From: Pestalotiopsis fici W106-1
Taxonomy: Eukaryota > Ascomycota > Sordariomycetes > Amphisphaeriales > Sporocadaceae
Length of the DNA: 64,000 nt
Direction: 5' to 3'
Assembly (NCBI RefSeq): GCF_000516985.1
Contig: NW_006917098.1
Coordinates: 1,860,001-1,924,000, forward strand
The notes beneath the pieces are model-generated. The model searched no databases. It had not been told where the DNA came from and worked only from the letters and a program-made list of their open reading frames with translations. The number at the start of each line of letters is the position of its first letter. Within the stretch, counting starts at the first letter, position 1. Shown here piece by piece: positions 20,779 to 32,748 of the stretch. The position numbers were made by a program, and so were the translations under genes.

Positions 20779-20910
20779 GTGCGTTATTCTGCTATCGTCA
20801 CATTTGCCATGACTCTTGTCACTGTTGCTTTTGCTGCTCCCACCATTGGAGATACGCAAGACCCGCAAGACTATTTTTTTATCTTTGTAAACTCCACTAA
20901 CAAAGATTGA
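20779..20910 (+). pseudogene. Possible remnant of a small secreted peptide gene
   Basis: A 43-codon open stretch begins GTGCGTTATTCTGCTATC, reading VRYSAIVTFAMTLVTVAFAAP, exactly like a fungal signal peptide whose first codon is GTG instead of ATG. It continues TIGDTQDPQDYFFIFVNSTNKD and stops with TGA at 20908-20910. The only in-frame ATG (20809) would leave an 8-residue leader. An upstream TAA closes the frame. It may be a decayed effector gene, a gene with an upstream exon (AAG|GTGCGT also resembles a splice donor), or chance. Confidence 0.3.
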
Positions 20911-21916
20911 CAGAAGCAACCATTCAAGCCAAGAACAGTGCCGTTCTACTGAGTCGTGGGTCATCTGGTTGAACAGATGAGATCGTTCAAGGTGAGCTTC
21001 AGAGTGTCGCACCTGTAGCTTGATTCTGTTCCATGGGTGGCCTCATGATAGCTGCTATCCTGTTGCACTGAACTGGTCCGCAAATACCGCAGATTCCCTG
21101 CTTGGATACATCAGACAGCTCGTAAGAATCAAGTCAGACATCTTTCAGACACTTGTTTGATCGCATCTTCCCCTTCACATTCGCTTAGGTGAATATAGAT
21201 ACATGACATATCGATAGTGTCAATGCATAACACGTTGAACCGAATCTTTAGTTGTTATATATCGTCCATCCTCTTATCCTTTTATTGTCCCTCTTCTCGG
21301 CATATGAAAGGTTGGAGTCCAAGGCTACATACATATTTTCCTACCTAAGCTTCACTTGGTCATTCTATGTCAGCTCTGAAACCACGCACGTATACAAAGA
21401 GTGCACCCACTTTCCCAAGCAGACGATAGCCGTGACTGTAGATGGAAGGTCCGCCATGCTGTCTCACCACTGCATAATGCTTCGTACGTAAAAATACGTT
21501 CGTGTTGCACTTTGTGTCATGGACAAACGTAGAACAGTCTGAATGTTGCTACTTGGTGATTACAAAGCGCATAGCACCATGTTGTATCAAAGTGTAGCTT
21601 GATGGTACCAGACCTAGTCTGAGTAAGCCCTATCTGCAATTCCGAAACACAGAAGTAGCCTCATTATGCGGATCTGAAGAACATTTATAACTTTCAAGTG
21701 CACATATATGGTTTTCTTGATGATTCAATACATGTTTCTTATTTAGAACACTCCGCTTAATTGAAGTTCTGTGTGGCTGATGTTTCTCGCTGATTTACTC
21801 CTCCCAACGTTTTGTGTTCAGTCCGTCGGGTGGGAATGCGTGCAATAGGTAGCGCCTCTCAAAAGAATGAGCCGTTGATATCTGTCACCAATTTGTATCA
21901 CTTGCCACAAGTGAAG

Positions 21917-21923
21917 TATATAA
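21917..21923 (+). promoter_or_regulatory. TATA box-like element of the 105-aa secreted protein gene
   Basis: TATATAA lies about 125 bases before the ATG at 22046, at a spacing normal for fungal TATA-containing promoters. An A/C-rich leader follows. Confidence 0.55.
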
Positions 21924-22045
21924 GCTATCCGATCCACCCAGCCATAGGCAGCTCTCAGACGCCAGACGACATTACTCAATAAGCCCAAACATTCCAAATA
22001 TACAAGCAATCTAGTCACAAACATCATTGTTAAAATTCATTCAAA

Positions 22046-22363
22046 ATGAAGTCCATTGCCCTCATTTCACTCGCAACAGCCGCCGCGGCCGCCGTCCAAA
22101 TCAACTACTACACAGACGGAGGCTGCAGCCAGTTCAACGCGTCGCCACCCAATGTGCCGATTGACGGAAGCTGCTATCAGTGGCAATTGAGCGGAACCAA
22201 TAGCGCCAATATCGCAAACTGCGACCATGGGCGTTGCCAGTGCACCTTTTACGCAGGAGACAATTGCCAAGGGGCTCAAGACGTGGCGACTAGCCCAGGT
22301 GATAACTGCGCATCCAACTTTGGCAACGGCTTCCGGAGTTTCCGTTGTGTCGTCTCCGACTAA
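22046..22363 (+). CDS. Small secreted cysteine-rich protein, 105 aa
   Basis: Intronless. The signal peptide is MKSIALISLATAAAAAV. The mature protein of about 88 aa has eight cysteines (GGCSQ, GSCYQW, ANCDHG, GRCQC, DNCQG, DNCAS, FRCVV). Its opening INYYTDGGCSQF resembles the start of many fungal small secreted proteins with a beta-rich, beta/gamma-crystallin-like or antifungal-protein-like look; I cannot name the family. ATG context TCAAAATGAAG is good, with a TATA box at 21917. It is an isolated gene in a gene-poor stretch, a setting common for effector candidates (inference). Confidence 0.8.
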   Translation: MKSIALISLATAAAAAVQINYYTDGGCSQFNASPPNVPIDGSCYQWQLSGTNSANIANCDHGRCQCTFYAGDNCQGAQDVATSPGDNCASNFGNGFRSFRCVVSD

Positions 22364-22703
22364 TCGCCGCCGAATTTCTTCGGATCTGGAGATGGTCAGT
22401 GAACACGATGAAGATTGAGGGGTGGAGGGTAGGGAGGATGGTCCTGGCCCTGGAGTAAAGAATGAGCCCGTAGTCTTCTTCAATCACCTTGAGTGGCTAT
22501 TTTTTCTGCATCTCAATTCAGAGGATTACCCTTCTACTATAATTGATTATCGTGGATTAGCTCAATTCATTTATTCACTCTACTCGTTCCTCCGATCCAT
22601 TATGCATAGTGTGTACATTCCATTCTACCATAGCGACAAAACTTTGCCAGTGTTACACCAGGTACAAGCAGCAAAAACGATTTTGCTGCCATAGACAAAA
22701 TGA

Positions 22704-22777
22704 TGATCCGAGGCGGGCTCGATCCGCCGACATTCAGTGTGTTAGACTGACGTGATAACCAACTACACCATCGGACC
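22704..22777 (-). tRNA. tRNA-Val (anticodon AAC)
   Basis: Read on the minus strand, the gene starts GGTCCGA and ends TCGGATC + A, which pair as a 7-bp acceptor stem (one G-U). The D arm contains TAGTTGGTTA. The anticodon arm is TCAGT-CTAACAC-ACTGA, giving anticodon AAC. The T arm GGCGG-ATCGAGC-CCGCC is perfectly paired, with A in place of T54. There is no intron. A T-rich tract follows about 15 bases beyond the 3' end (TTTTG at 22681 read in reverse gives AAAA, so the terminator is less clear). Confidence 0.95.
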
Positions 22778-23135
22778 CATATAATGATTTGATGTTCGTC
22801 ACCAACCAAGAAATGATTATACAGTACAGTCACCGCACAAAGTCACGCTGGAGCGGGAATGCGTCGCACTGCCACGTCTCAAGTTAGACAGGAGTCACAG
22901 GACTAAGCCGATGGCCTTTGTGAGCCTGTGTATATTAAAGATATGTATAAAATGGGGATATATGCGACGCGGCAGCCGAATAATTTGCCTCGAGATGCGG
23001 AGACGTAAATAAACGGCCAAACGAGCACGCTTTGCTATTGTACAAGAATTCATATATAACAAATTCCTCTCATATCGCTCCCAAGCACTACCAACCCGTT
23101 GGTGTGGACAGAAATCAGAAAGATGTCAAGCCATC

Positions 23136-23312
23136 ATGACTTTCCGTATAGTCAAAGCAGCAAGTGAGCCCTACAACCCCAATATGATTTATCGAGACGA
23201 TGATGTCAAGATTCTGCATTATATCCTGAACAAGGCCTGGGACAGCAGAGAATGTGATGCTGAGGACGTCATTGAGTCGGTATATGCGTTTTGGTGGGAG
23301 CTTTGCGCATGA
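23136..23312 (+). CDS. Small ORF of 58 aa, possibly frameshifted remnant
   Basis: The ATG at 23136 opens MTFRIVKAASEPYNPNM and stays open for 58 codons with a protein-like composition (KILHYILNKAWDS, VIESVYAFWWELC). It stops at TGA 23310-23312. That stop overlaps an ATG in the next frame (GCGCATGAGC, start 23309) that opens 40 more codons beginning MSGEIEKELFEPVVKS, also acidic and helical. One missing or extra base would join the two. It may be a real short gene, a frameshifted gene or chance. No family is recognised. Confidence 0.35.
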   Translation: MTFRIVKAASEPYNPNMIYRDDDVKILHYILNKAWDSRECDAEDVIESVYAFWWELCA

Positions 23313-24696
23313 GCGGAGAGATAGAGAAGGAGTTGTTTGAGCCTGTTGTCAAGTCGCTGGTGGCTTCTTCTAGTGACGACACTAAGTGTGATCGACTAAA
23401 GTCATCATTGAAACGGACGAGGAGTCATTGAGAAACTATATTTCCTTTTTATTCAAAGTAAAGACAGAGTACCTCAATTGCATGATCACATATTCAGAAT
23501 GTAGGACAATATGTGTCTACATGTCGGCTCTCTTCGGCTAGCATGCAGCGGCCGTTGATTTCGTTATTGAGTATAGGTATTATTACAAATACACCTTGCG
23601 GTTATATTCGCAAAAGAAAGGGCTCCATGCTTGTCGCGTGGCTAGGCGGAATATATCATTGACGGCTTGCAACAAAACTCGGTTGTCACGCATCTTTTCA
23701 CAGACTAGTCCTTGTGGCTGAGTTGGTGAACTTTAAAATTGTTTCAAAAGGCAGGATTGGGAAATGCTCCTTGAAAGGGCTGGTGGCAGCATAGCATTAG
23801 GCGTGGGGTTGTACATGTGGGGGCAACAGTGATCCGCGACGCCTAAGCCCAAAGATCACCCACCCCTGCTGCCCGCTGTTCAGCTCGCAAGGACTAATTT
23901 GCTCCCTAAAAAACATCATCACACTTTACACAGTAGCATATTGACCATTGGTGATTGCTGTTGTTCAGGAATTCGTAAAGACTTGGTCAGATATATCAGA
24001 GTTTCTGGGACCACGCCTTCTTTCTTTTTGGGTTTGTTCCTTGTCTTCTTTCAATTGATACCCTTGATACCCCCTTCCATCGCCCAACAACTTTGACTTG
24101 GAGTGTTCTCGCGACTTAGCGTGACCACAGCGCAGGGTCCCGGATACTGGAATTTTATGGCGAGCTTGAGCACCAGCCTAATGCGGCGTTTAAGGGAGCA
24201 ACTCCAAAACAACCAATAATTCGTCCCGACAACGTCGCTTGCGATGCGCAATTGAACTGTCAGAAAAGAGCTTATCTCTTCTCAGCATGCGCACGGTCGG
24301 CCTCGATGTACCTAGCAACCTAGTCGCCCTCTGTCAACTACCGCATAGACCCTTGGCAAGTTGAGAGACCCTTTACAGTTTACCCGCAGGTGTCCGCACA
24401 GACCCTGGCTTGCGCTAATCATTAACTAGAATCGTTGCAATGAGGGTGCTGTCACTGTGTCAGTGCGCCTCCACACCTCTTCGTCTGATACAAGAGCCAA
24501 GAGTGTCCCCATGCAACGATGGCTTCGCAAATTGCAAGAGAGGGGAGCTTTGCAATGCTGTCCTGGTGGTGGCCATTCACCCAAGTCGCAGGTTCGCATA
24601 ATTGTCATTCATTACCTATGTGACTCAACTCTTCTTCAGTCGATACATTTTGACATTGTCGTCAACACATTCTTTTGTTTTCAATCACCTTCCAAA

Positions 24697-26446
24697 ATGC
24701 CGTCACATATCAATCGGCTTGTCCTTGTGGCATCATTATGGGTCGTGGCTTGCGTGAATTCAGCACAGGGGACATCAGTATCGGAAATCATATCTTCTAT
24801 TCCCAAATGCGCTGTAAGTGGCTGACTTCCTCTTTCGAGTGCTCGGCATGCTAATTGTGGGAACAGCTTCCTTGTGTTATTCAAGACCTGACCGAAGCAA
24901 AATGCTCCATGACCGACGTAGCATCTTTGAGTGACTGCATCTGTTTGGACACGAAGCTGCTTTCTGGTCTCTCAGAGTGCATACAAACGTCCTGCGTTTA
25001 CAGCGATCAACTCATTGCCAGCAGCGCGGCCGATTCACTATGTACGGCCTATCCAAAGGAGTCGAGGGTGCGCGACGTCCAGATTGCCGCAATAGTTACC
25101 ATGGCTCTGGCCATCCCCATTGTGCTGGCACGCTGTGCAGCGAGATTGCAAATCACCAAGAAGCTGTGGCTCGATGACTGGACGGCGCTGCTTGGGCTGG
25201 TGCTGTTAACTGCGCTTGCGGCCATGGAATATATCAGCTCTCGTATGGGCTTTGGCAAGCACTACTGGAATATCAGCGCAAGCAATGGCCCGGTTCTGTT
25301 GCAGCTCTTCTACGCCGCACAGATCCTCTACATCACAGTTCAGCTATCGGCCAAGGTCTCTATCGCCTTGTTGTTTTTCCGCTTGTTTCCTGCCAGGTGG
25401 ATGCGCTTGACGCTGAAAATATTCACTGCTTTCATGATTGGGCATGGTCTTATCTTCGTCATGGTGGTGATCTTCCAGTGCTGGCCTATATACTCGATTT
25501 GGGACAAGACGGTCTCAGGCAAGTGCGTGGATATTACCGCGGTAGGATACGTCGGTGCGGCCCTCAGCATAGTCGAGGATATCTTCCTGGTCCTGCTGCC
25601 CATCACAGAACTACGCAAGCTCCAGGTGTCGCAAAGGCAAAGAGTCCTCCTTTCTTTGATGTTTGCAATTGGCTCTTTGTAAGTATGAGGCTGATGGATT
25701 TTGTGACATGGAGCTAACTCGCAATAGTGCAGCAGTGACAAGCATGATTCGTCTAAAGTATATGGTCATGTTTGCCTACACCTTTGACGCGACCTGTAAG
25801 TTGATGCGAGCCAGTACTTTGTTCCAAGCTAACAGTCACAGGGGACAATGTTGATGTTATCATTTGGTCTTTGATTGAACTGTTCACGGCAGTATTCCTC
25901 GGCAGCTTGCCGCCGCTGAGGCCTTGGTTGATCAGACTCGTTCCCAAAGTTTATGTCACTTGGACCAAGACGCGCACCAATAAGTCGACAAGTGGCTTTC
26001 CTCAGAGCGGTCATAATGCAACTACGGACAAAGATGCGGAATCCAAGTCAACGGCCGCCATTTATGACGAGCCATCCGCGGCTCCCGTGTACGGCGACCG
26101 CAAGACAAGCTCGTCTTCTTATGCCATGTCAACAATATCCTCAATGAGGTCTGCTGACTGGAATATCACTCCCGAGTCACCTCCCTTGCTTCCGACGTCA
26201 AAGTTTCAGAACCCTACTGTTGCCATCCCGCAATCAGTTCGCACGCACTGGAGCGGACAGCCCGGCAACCCTACGAACCCCAACGTACTTACGCGGTCCA
26301 CGAGCCATCATCTCAATCGCGTAGCGTCGCAAGACTTGGAATCAAACCATTCCCGTGATACGTGGTCGAATTTGGGAGGTGAGGGGTGGACACAGTCGGC
26401 GGCGGATCGATTGAGTTCCAAGTTTGCGGGGCCGCGCGGGCATTGA
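24697..26446 (+). CDS. CFEM-domain PTH11-type G-protein-coupled receptor, 533 aa
   Basis: Four exons: 24697..24813, 24867..25678, 25728..25795 and 25842..26446. All junctions are GT-AG and the frame is continuous. A signal peptide is followed by the extracellular CFEM domain with eight cysteines (PKCALPC, AKCS, DCICLD, SECIQTSC). Seven helices follow from residue about 105 (AAIVTMALAIPIVLARCAAR; WLDDWTALLGLVLLT; GPVLLQLFYAAQILYITVQLS; and others). Family hallmarks KLWLDDW, KVSIALLFFRLF and FAAVTSMIRLKYM are present. The C-terminal tail of about 170 aa is Ser/Pro/Thr-rich and cytoplasmic. PTH11-like receptors sense surfaces and plant cues and signal through heterotrimeric G proteins; the ligand is unknown. 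The CFEM ectodomain may bind heme or hydrophobic ligands (family knowledge). Confidence 0.93.
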
Positions 26447-27147
26447 AAGCCTTCTGATTTCTACGTAATGTTTAAATTGTACGGATAATTGATACCATTT
26501 GAACTTGAACTATATCATGCCATTTTCTCCCTCCCATAAAATATAGCGCCATGAAAAACCCGATGAAAGGAGAGTGTATCTTCGTGGTTTGCTGCGATGG
26601 GGTTCGGAAAGCTGAACCCGCACATGATCCACACCCGCGCTACTCTGGTATGCCGATACGCAGTCCACCCACAGTTCAGTAACTTGGTAGGGAACCAAGT
26701 TACCTTTTGTGCAGAACACGGTAACCAGGCGCATAATTCTTGATTGAGCGTCAAAGGTCTTAAATAGCCACTTACCTAAGCAATGACCCAGGATATTTCA
26801 AAGAGAGATCTCTGTAGTATGTTCAGCAAATGGGTGAAGGTAAAGACTGCTGACCAATCGGTGCCAACAGTCTTATCGCATCGTGCCTGATTGCACTAGG
26901 TATACCCCAAGGTACGTACCATACGTAGAGCTTGCATTCATGTCGGTATCTTATCTTTGTCGTTTCCTATCAAACCATCCCTACCAAGCACATGAATCTA
27001 CACCCTGGAGTATGAATTCACGATACTCTCCCTGTGAGTTGACCTTCAACATTCGCAGCTTCGGGACTCCAGAGCCTCTGCGGACATCATCATTATCATC
27101 ATCATCATCATTACCATCAGACCGGCCACTTATCCAGGCTGAGTGCA
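26447..27147. other. Intergenic region
   Basis: Upstream region of the 27148 regulator gene, with an ATC trinucleotide patch at 27084-27118. No gene is seen. The start of the regulator at 27148 lies in a run of overlapping ORFs that are not coding. Confidence 0.4.
27084..27118. repeat. ATC trinucleotide microsatellite
   Basis: The run ACATCATCATTATCATCATC continues through ATCATCATTACCATC, an imperfect (ATC)n repeat about 30 bases upstream of the regulator's ATG. Confidence 0.85.
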
Positions 27148-29685
27148 ATGGCACAGAACCCCGCAAAGTCACCGCCGCAAAAGCGGCCCCGGCTTGCAGA
27201 AGAGGGGATTCGCAAGAGGACCCCAAAAGCGTACGCAGTCGCGATAGTTGATGCATGACTTGACTTTCTACTTATTCTGCCATACAGATGTGACTCATGC
27301 AGGAAGCAGAAGGAACGATGCGAGGGAGGAGTTCCCTGTGGCAGGTGCATTCGTCTACGTCGTGTTTGCCAAATTCAAATGACGAGTGCTTCAGTGGAAG
27401 ACGAAAACGAAAACAGGTACAGCTTTCTCCAATTCATTTTGAAACCTTTAGACTGACCGGAAAGGCAGAAGACTTGGTTTGACTGAGGCAGTAAGTGAAA
27501 GACTAGAAGTGATGGAACGGATGCTCCAGCACTTCATTGGCCACGTTCCATCTGAATTGGATGAACTGCGTAGACTAGCAGAGACTCTAATTGCCGGAGG
27601 GCAGTCGGCGCGTCCTGGCCCAATTGACTCTGGAAGAGCAGATGATTCCGACGCCTCGACAATGTCAGATGAGTCTTTTACACGAAAAGAAATCGCCGGA
27701 AATGCTGCTCGTAAGTTCTCTAGCAGTATACGTGCTCATCATAGATACAGGCGGCTCATTATGACAATAGATTATTCTGGGGAGCTCTCGCATTGGAATT
27801 TTTCCAACCGAGTCAAGGACGAAATCTATCGCCTCGGGGATGACAGAGTAAGGTGACCAGTACTGTATGCATATGCACATGTATGTTAACATTATGTCAG
27901 GACTTCCATGAAGCGCCCAGCCAGACACAATACTTCAGGGCCAAGCACCTACAGATTTCGGATCCGACCGCCTTATTAGTGGCACAGTGTTTCCCCCCCA
28001 AACCGGTGGCTGAATTCCTCATTGCAATCTTCTTCAAATACGGGCAGACGAATTATTTCTACGTCGAAGAAAAATGGGTCATGGAAAAGCTTGAAGGCGT
28101 TTACAAGCAGGCGTCACATGGCTTCCCCACTGATTCCCCAATTTGGTGCATTCTCTTGATGCTCATGGCGATTGGGACTCAATTTGTTGCTCTCGATTCG
28201 GCCAGAAACGATGAAGCGGCCCTCGACAAATCCATAAACGACGACTCTGCAATGTTTGATGATGAAGTTGGCATCAGTCTGTATCAACAGGCTGCCAAGC
28301 TCATTCCAGACATGCTTGCCATAGCGTCCGTGGAGAGTGTCCAGGCCTTTCTACTTCTTGGCGTATACACTCTCCCGCAGGACACATCGGGACTTTCGTA
28401 TACATACCTGGGAGTGGCAATCAAAATGGCCATCCAGAATGGCATGCATCGCACTTATTCGGGGGTTCTCCTGGACTCACATGCTTTAGAAGTCAGAAAA
28501 CGGCTTTGGTGGACGATATACACCCTCGAGAAGTATGCCGAAATCCTCATTTCATTTACCCAATAGCGTGTACTCATGATTAACCTTATGACCTAGACGT
28601 ATCTGCATCCTCCACGGAAGACCTTTGTCAATCTCTCGTGCAGATATAGATGTTGAGCTACCCATGGAGACACCGCATTTTCAATCACCGAAGTTTGAGA
28701 ATTTTCGAGCCATAATCATGCTAACTCCGTATCTGGAAGCGGTAGCATCTATAATGTAGGCATGAAAGTCTACTTGAATATTGCTTCTCAATGATGTTCA
28801 TCAACTGACGATAGCAGTGGTCGACTGGGAGACGCATCAAAGTCACGACAGACAGAGTGTCTTGAGGAATTGGTGCGGCAAAGCAATAGTCTTAAAGCCT
28901 GGTGGTGTTCGCTACCATCAAGTTTTCGATGCAAGGACATGGATCCCCAGGAAGACACCTTTCGGGCAAATGTGCACTTGAACCTTGCCTTTTTGCTCAC
29001 TCAGGTATTCATGGGCCGCCCTTTCTTATTCACGTATAACGAAACCTCCGCGTCACTAGGGCCATCAAGTTCAAAGGCGTCTCGGGCACGATCAACTCTT
29101 ACTTCCGATTGCATCAAAGCTGCACACCAGATTCTCGACTTTTGTTTACTTTTGAACGATCATGGTGGCCTGACAAGGGCATCTTACATAGAGTTTAGCT
29201 CGTGTCAGGCCGCAATGCTGGTGTTTATTGCTCACAGTCTGAATGAGAACACAAAGCATCTGCGAGACTGTCTTAAGAAAGGCATGAATCTGATGCGGCT
29301 CATGACCAAGGGAACCGACCCAGCAAAACTCGAATTTCCAGTTGTTGAACTGCTCGATAGAGCGATACGTCGTTTGCATAACCAGTTGGGGGTCCAGGCC
29401 AGAAAGTCCACGCAACAAACTTGTGCATACGAACAGTTCAAGAATTGGGCGCAATTGTGGAAGCAGCACTCTCCTCCAGGCCAGACCTATTCCGACGCAA
29501 CAAGCCAGCTGCCATCGGGAGATCCAACTGACATTGATTTGTCAGAAACTCTATGGTCACAGGCGGTATCTTTTGAAACGAGTTTTGCGCTCGAGCCATT
29601 TTTCCCTTATCCTCATTTGATAGGTGGAGATACTTTTGGTGAAAATGAGGCATCAAGCTTGACGAACAATCAGATGCCTCAGTGA
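27148..29685 (+). CDS. Zn2Cys6 transcription factor with fungal-specific TF domain, 729 aa
   Basis: Seven exons: 27148..27230, 27288..27416, 27469..27710, 27771..27847, 27901..28532, 28597..28755 and 28818..29685. The reading phase closes at every junction. The start MAQNPAKSPPQKRPR leads through a nuclear-localisation-like RKRTPKA into the zinc cluster CDSCRKQKERCEGGVPCGRC..C (CX2CX6CX5CX2CX6C). A coiled-coil linker follows (RLGLTEAVSERLEVMERM). The middle homology region (PF04082) includes RRLWWTIYTLEKR and LHGRPLSISRADIDVELP. The tail is rich in Ser/Pro. The neighbouring genes to the right (permease, HAD, FAD oxidoreductase) suggest a pathway-specific activator (inference). Confidence 0.92.
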
Positions 29686-29951
29686 ATGTCACGAAAATGA
29701 CGTTTTACTTGGCAATTGAAAAGATCCTCTATGAGTTTTGGTAGCCAAGCTCCAACGGCGCTTTGATTAGCGAACTCGGTAGCCTTTAATTCGATACAAA
29801 AATGCTCTCAATTCTCTCTACCTGATGGCAATCGAACGGACTAGAATGGTTACTCCCTTCAATTATGGTCATCTCGAAGCGCATAATGAAGAACTGAGTA
29901 CATGAGATATCAATAAAGCTTTGTACTTGTTCTAGTGTGACTGCCTATAAG

Positions 29952-32130
29952 TTACATCGTATATCGAAAATGCGGATTCATCCTGTCTGTTACATCCTGC
30001 TCTCCCAGTAAACGACCTTCAGCCTCCTGCTGTTCCTTGGTAAGACCGCTGGCAGCAGCAGCCTTGTCGCGGCGCTTGTTCTCATACATGTACCAGCAGC
30101 GCCAAGCAAGGATGATGGAGAACTCGAGAGCAAAGCAAATAGAGCAGGCAATTGTACCTGACACATATCGGGGAGCATCTTTCGTCTTGAAAACAAATGA
30201 ACCGCCAATATTGCCAATGCAGTAAGCCAAAAAGGTCAGTGACGATACGACCGTCTTTTTAGTGCGTCCAGCAACATTAGAAGGGACTGTTGGATTGTCA
30301 GAGAACAAGAAGACAAATAGAAATGGAGAAATTGGGCATTTGAGAAAAAGACTTACTAAGAGACCAGGCGAGGAAGATGGGAAAGACAAAAGGCATCGTC
30401 AGTATGTACATGCCCCATTTCACCCACTTCATGGACGGTTCGTTTGGCAGCAGCGACATGGCGAGTAATCCAATGAATGGCAATACACATCCAATCATCA
30501 TGATATACATGCGCCTGTTTGGTACCCTGCTGATGTACTGGCCGACGAGGATGAAGAGGCCAAGTGATATGACTGGAATATCGTCAATTAGAAGACTGGT
30601 TGAATTTTCAATGCTAACAAGGGATATGAAAAAGTCAAGACGAACCAGAACGTGGCAAGCCGACCAGAAGAACATCCATGTTGCTAAATCCGAAGGATGC
30701 ATACAAGATGGAGCCGAATGAGGTCAAGCCACTATAGTTGAGTTTTAGTTTAGTCCAATTCCAGAATAGCTCAGGCTTAATAACATACCCATTGGGAATG
30801 TTGTTGATAAAAGCATTACAAAAACTGAACCATACTTGGGGGTCTTTCAAAGCTTCGATGACCTGGGGCCAAGACCACTTGAGGCCAGTCGTATCGCGGC
30901 CAGCCTTGTTTCTCACTATACGTGCTTGACTAAAAACGATATGATCAATCATTAGTGATGACTTTTCCGCGAAGTTTAAAAATGAAAAGAAAAAGAACGG
31001 AAATTGACTTACGCCATGCGCCGCTCCCTCTTGTTCAACCAGCGGACCTCCTTGGGTGTGCCCAAAATCAATACCGCCGCAACAGAAATGACAATAGTCA
31101 GACTTCCGAGGAATAGCGAAATGGTACGCCATGGCTGGATGCCACCGTGCTTTGTCACGTAACCAGCGATCCCGTACATGATGAGATCGCAGACAATCAG
31201 GAAAAACGCATTGGCAGATTGGAAAAACAGGGCTCGAGGCGCCTGTTCCTCTGTCCTGTACCAGCTTCCAATGACAAGCAGGAAACCAGGGGATATGGTA
31301 CACTCAAAGAAACCTTGTAGCGCCCGAAGTGCCATTAGTTGAGACCAGTTTTTCACGGCGCTCATACAAATCAGGCAGATTGCTGTTGAGTACATTGTCA
31401 GCATGTATGACTAAGTTGCTGAACATATCCAGGAAGCCATTACATACCCCAGCACATCATGTAGCCAGTTAAGCAGCGACCAATCGGCCAGCGCTGTAGC
31501 AAAAAGTTGGAAGGGAACTCGCCCACGAGGTAAGTTATATAGAAACTGTCTGAAGAATAAGCTTGATGAAGAGGCATGGTGATGTATCTACGACTGACAT
31601 TGTCGTGAGCCAATTGTATTGTTCGCCATGGAGGTTCAAATCGGTTCGCAGGCCAAATATCTGGCTTCGGAGTAAGAATAGAGTCCTAGAAATGAAGAGG
31701 GTAGATTGAATCTCACCGCCTGTATACCGGTTGCGGTCTTGTCGGTTTGCTGGATGCCATAGCAACAGAACCTGGCGGGGAGCTATTAGAGGAGGTTGAC
31801 AGAGGTATGCGGCCCAAGAACGCGCTTACATCAGAGGAAGAAGCCATCGATCGATTTTTTTCAAGAGAGCCTTGTACTCTTCCTCCGTGAATTCTATAGA
31901 TGATATTAGCCACGGAAAAAATCCCGATAGCCCTATCAAGTGCAGAAAAAGGTACCAGATTCATCGAGGACAGCCTCAACCTCGCCGACAGAGACATTGA
32001 CATCAGTGCATAAATCTGTGTCATTATTGTGAGATAACTTCTTGTCCATGGCGATGTCGACAGTCGTTTCATTCAGTGATGTCTGCTTGCTGTCGTGCTT
32101 GGACGCAATGGCATCTTCTTGGCCAGTCAT
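29952..32130 (-). CDS. MFS anion/allantoate-type permease (Dal5 family), 533 aa
   Basis: Ten exons: 32130..31956, 31893..31830, 31771..31717, 31660..31599, 31545..31448, 31382..31013, 30929..30789, 30731..30646, 30572..30357 and 30286..29952; total 534 codons including stop. A hydrophilic N-terminus of about 80 aa is followed by FCCYGIQQTDKT, WLTTIFYITYLVGEFPSN and ALRALQGFFECTISPGF. Next come SWYRTEEQAPRALFFQSAN, the central-loop helices, LPRSVISLGLFILVGQY, and NVAGRTKKTVVSSLTFLAYCIGN. These are Dal5/ACS-family signatures (nicotinate, allantoate, pantothenate, biotin-precursor carriers). The substrate is probably a small organic anion or nitrogen compound. It is convergent with the 729-aa regulator and close to HAD and FAD oxidoreductase genes, which supports an uptake role in a catabolic cluster. 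Confidence 0.92.
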
Positions 32131-32748
32131 GGTACCAGAAATATTGGTTGCTTGTTTTGGCGCTTCGCACTAAAAGGTTGACAATGGATGGATAGTCTAT
32201 TGATCAGACATGGAGCATCAACGCTATGAATAAAGTTTTCATCCTCCGTGCAGTGACGATAATCCTTTCCAAGAGACCAAAATCATGCTTCTCGCGCATT
32301 ATAGCAGCCAAGTCAATAAACGTTCCCTTATCTCCGAACCATAAGTCAGCCCCACTATGCAACCGTGCCCTCGACAAGTTGCGTCGTTTCGCAGGCAAAA
32401 AAGTTTATCTTGGTCCTGGTCCTGGTCCATGCTAGAAAACGATAAGAGGAGTCAGCAGACCGGAACTCAGCCGGCTGGCTTTCAGTAGATGCCGGCGTCC
32501 CGCCGCAGCCATGACAGATGCTGTAGCCGGCTGCTTTCAATCCTTGGCGTGGAGATAAGCACCCGGTGCGGAGACGTTGTCGGGGGTCTGTGCTTCTCAA
32601 CCTGGATGTAGAGTCTGGGTCTTGGCAAGCTGCGTAGTAGTATGCCTGGAATATCAAAATAGAGTGATAGGTAGTATGCAATGACAAGGATAGGTTTTTC
32701 TGGTTTGAAATGTTTAAATTTTGGTGGATCAAATAATGTGTATTGTCC
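32131..32748. other. Intergenic region, nothing recognised
   Basis: Upstream of the Dal5-type permease and at the 3' side of the HAD gene. Short ORFs on both strands lack domains or splice sites. Confidence 0.35.

Larger units (their letters stand above)
19938..22045. other. Long gene-poor region
   Basis: Two kilobases without a convincing intact gene. It contains a small secreted-peptide-like frame lacking an ATG in the expected place (20779-20910, see separate entry) and the promoter of the 22046 gene. No transposon ORF is seen. Confidence 0.45.
22364..24696. other. Gene-poor region holding tRNA-Val and a broken small ORF
   Basis: Besides the tRNA (22704-22777) and the 23136-23312 ORF, no coding structure is recognised between the 105-aa secreted protein and the GPCR. 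Confidence 0.45.

Noticed and set aside
32204..32398. 64-codon minus-strand ORF with a hydrophobic end
   Set aside because: No recognisable motif; lies in the 5' region of the permease gene, likely chance.
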